From a virus: a stretch of DNA of 20,287 nucleotides. This document shows positions 19,951 to 20,287 of the stretch, piece after piece. The translations under genes were made by a program, and so were the position numbers. The stretch covers positions 1 through 20,287 of the IMG/VR virus record IMGVR_UViG_3300042879_002817; one strand, written 5' to 3'. The notes beneath the pieces were generated by a model. The model was given only the letters and a program-made list of their open reading frames with translations, had not been told where the DNA came from and did no database searches. The number at the start of each line of letters is the position of its first letter. The stretch's first letter is position 1.

Positions 19951-20287
19951 ATGCAAAATAAATATTTATTTTTTATTGCTATCGTTTTAATAGGTATTGG
20001 TTTGTTACAACCAAGTCTTATAAGTAATATTAATATGTCGAATACAAATGCGACTATTAGTACGCCAGTTACAGATGCTCCTACTGATACAGAATTGTTT
20101 GCAAAAACCAAAACAATTGTAGATATATTACAAAGTTCTAATGCTGAAAATAAAAAAGGAGATTTTTTTAGATTATCTTGTTTATATGCGGACATGTCTA
20201 CTCTGATAGCAGTAAACGATGATACTATTATCAAAGACACTGTTTCTATAAGAGAAGCTAATATTCTTTGTGGAAAAATGCTAAAAT
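19951..20287 (+). CDS. Membrane-anchored protein, cut by window end
   Basis: An open frame of 112 full codons that runs off the window without a stop. It begins MQNKYLFFIAIVLIGIGLL, a signal peptide or membrane anchor with a Lys near the start, then a Ser/Thr/Asn linker (about 27-48), and a helical part with TKTIVDILQSSNAE and LCGKML. Cys residues are at about 78 and 108, spaced like those of the preceding protein. No lipobox Cys directly follows the hydrophobic part. Preceded by a four-base gap and no good ribosome site, so it is probably coupled to the previous gene. Family unknown. Confidence 0.7.
   Translation, partial: MQNKYLFFIAIVLIGIGLLQPSLISNINMSNTNATISTPVTDAPTDTELFAKTKTIVDILQSSNAENKKGDFFRLSCLYADMSTLIAVNDDTIIKDTVSIREANILCGKMLK

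Noticed and set aside
1-20287. CRISPR array, insertion sequence, integrase or attachment sites
   Set aside because: No spaced direct repeats, transposase-like or integrase-like proteins were seen on either strand.

Overview
The window looks like part of a large, AT-rich tailed-phage genome, probably T4-like in broad layout. The genes are tightly packed, nearly all on the + strand, and often joined by ATGA or TAATG start/stop overlaps. Phage affiliation rests on an rIIB-like protein, a small divergent sigma factor, two proteins with motifs recurrent in phage head and scaffold genes, a holin-like membrane cluster, and many auxiliary enzymes. No host gene block, rRNA, canonical tRNA, insertion sequence or CRISPR array is visible. 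The host cannot be named from the sequence; two TTGACA/TATCAT-type promoters suggest a bacterium with an ordinary housekeeping sigma factor.

Layout. 1-2185: rIIB-like protein with a very acidic tail, a 187-base gap holding a tRNA-like RNA element, then a RepB/AEP-type primase. 2237-4352: two unrecognised small proteins, then a zinc-ribbon protein whose C-terminus resembles RuvA domain III, overlapping a complete RuvB motor gene. 4332-5003: the only minus-strand gene, a sialyltransferase-like enzyme. 5034-7609: a one-pass membrane protein, an actin/Hsp70-fold ATPase, an HNH nuclease and an intracellular-subtilisin-like protease. 7672-13447: a promoter and three small genes (one Cys-rich), then a macro domain, a tiny membrane protein, a nucleoside deoxyribosyltransferase-like protein, a SET domain, GMP reductase, a GT4 glycosyltransferase, a phage head-associated-type protein and a ferritin-like protein. 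13450-17545: PAP2 phosphatase, putative head protein with a Cys-rich tail, sigma factor, two unknowns, a ClpP-like protease and a DeoC-like protein. 17602-18177: an isolated, probably highly expressed protein with its own leader element and a strong terminator. 18266-20287: five small proteins, four with membrane segments, two of them overlapping in different frames; this resembles a lysis or envelope cassette.

How the genes may work together. The primase, RuvB pair, HNH nuclease and rIIB-like gene point to DNA replication and recombination. The macro domain, deoxyribosyltransferase-like protein, GMP reductase, PAP2 and DeoC-like genes point to nucleotide or ADP-ribose metabolism. The sigma factor could direct late transcription of the head, protease and lysis genes around it. 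The strongest candidate for something new is the RuvB gene paired with a zinc-ribbon/RuvA-III-like adaptor in place of a normal RuvA. Next are the membrane protein plus actin-like ATPase pair and three proteins with familiar folds but apparently lost active-site residues (DeoC-like, ferritin-like and, less surely, the actin-like ATPase). All family calls come from reading motifs by eye.
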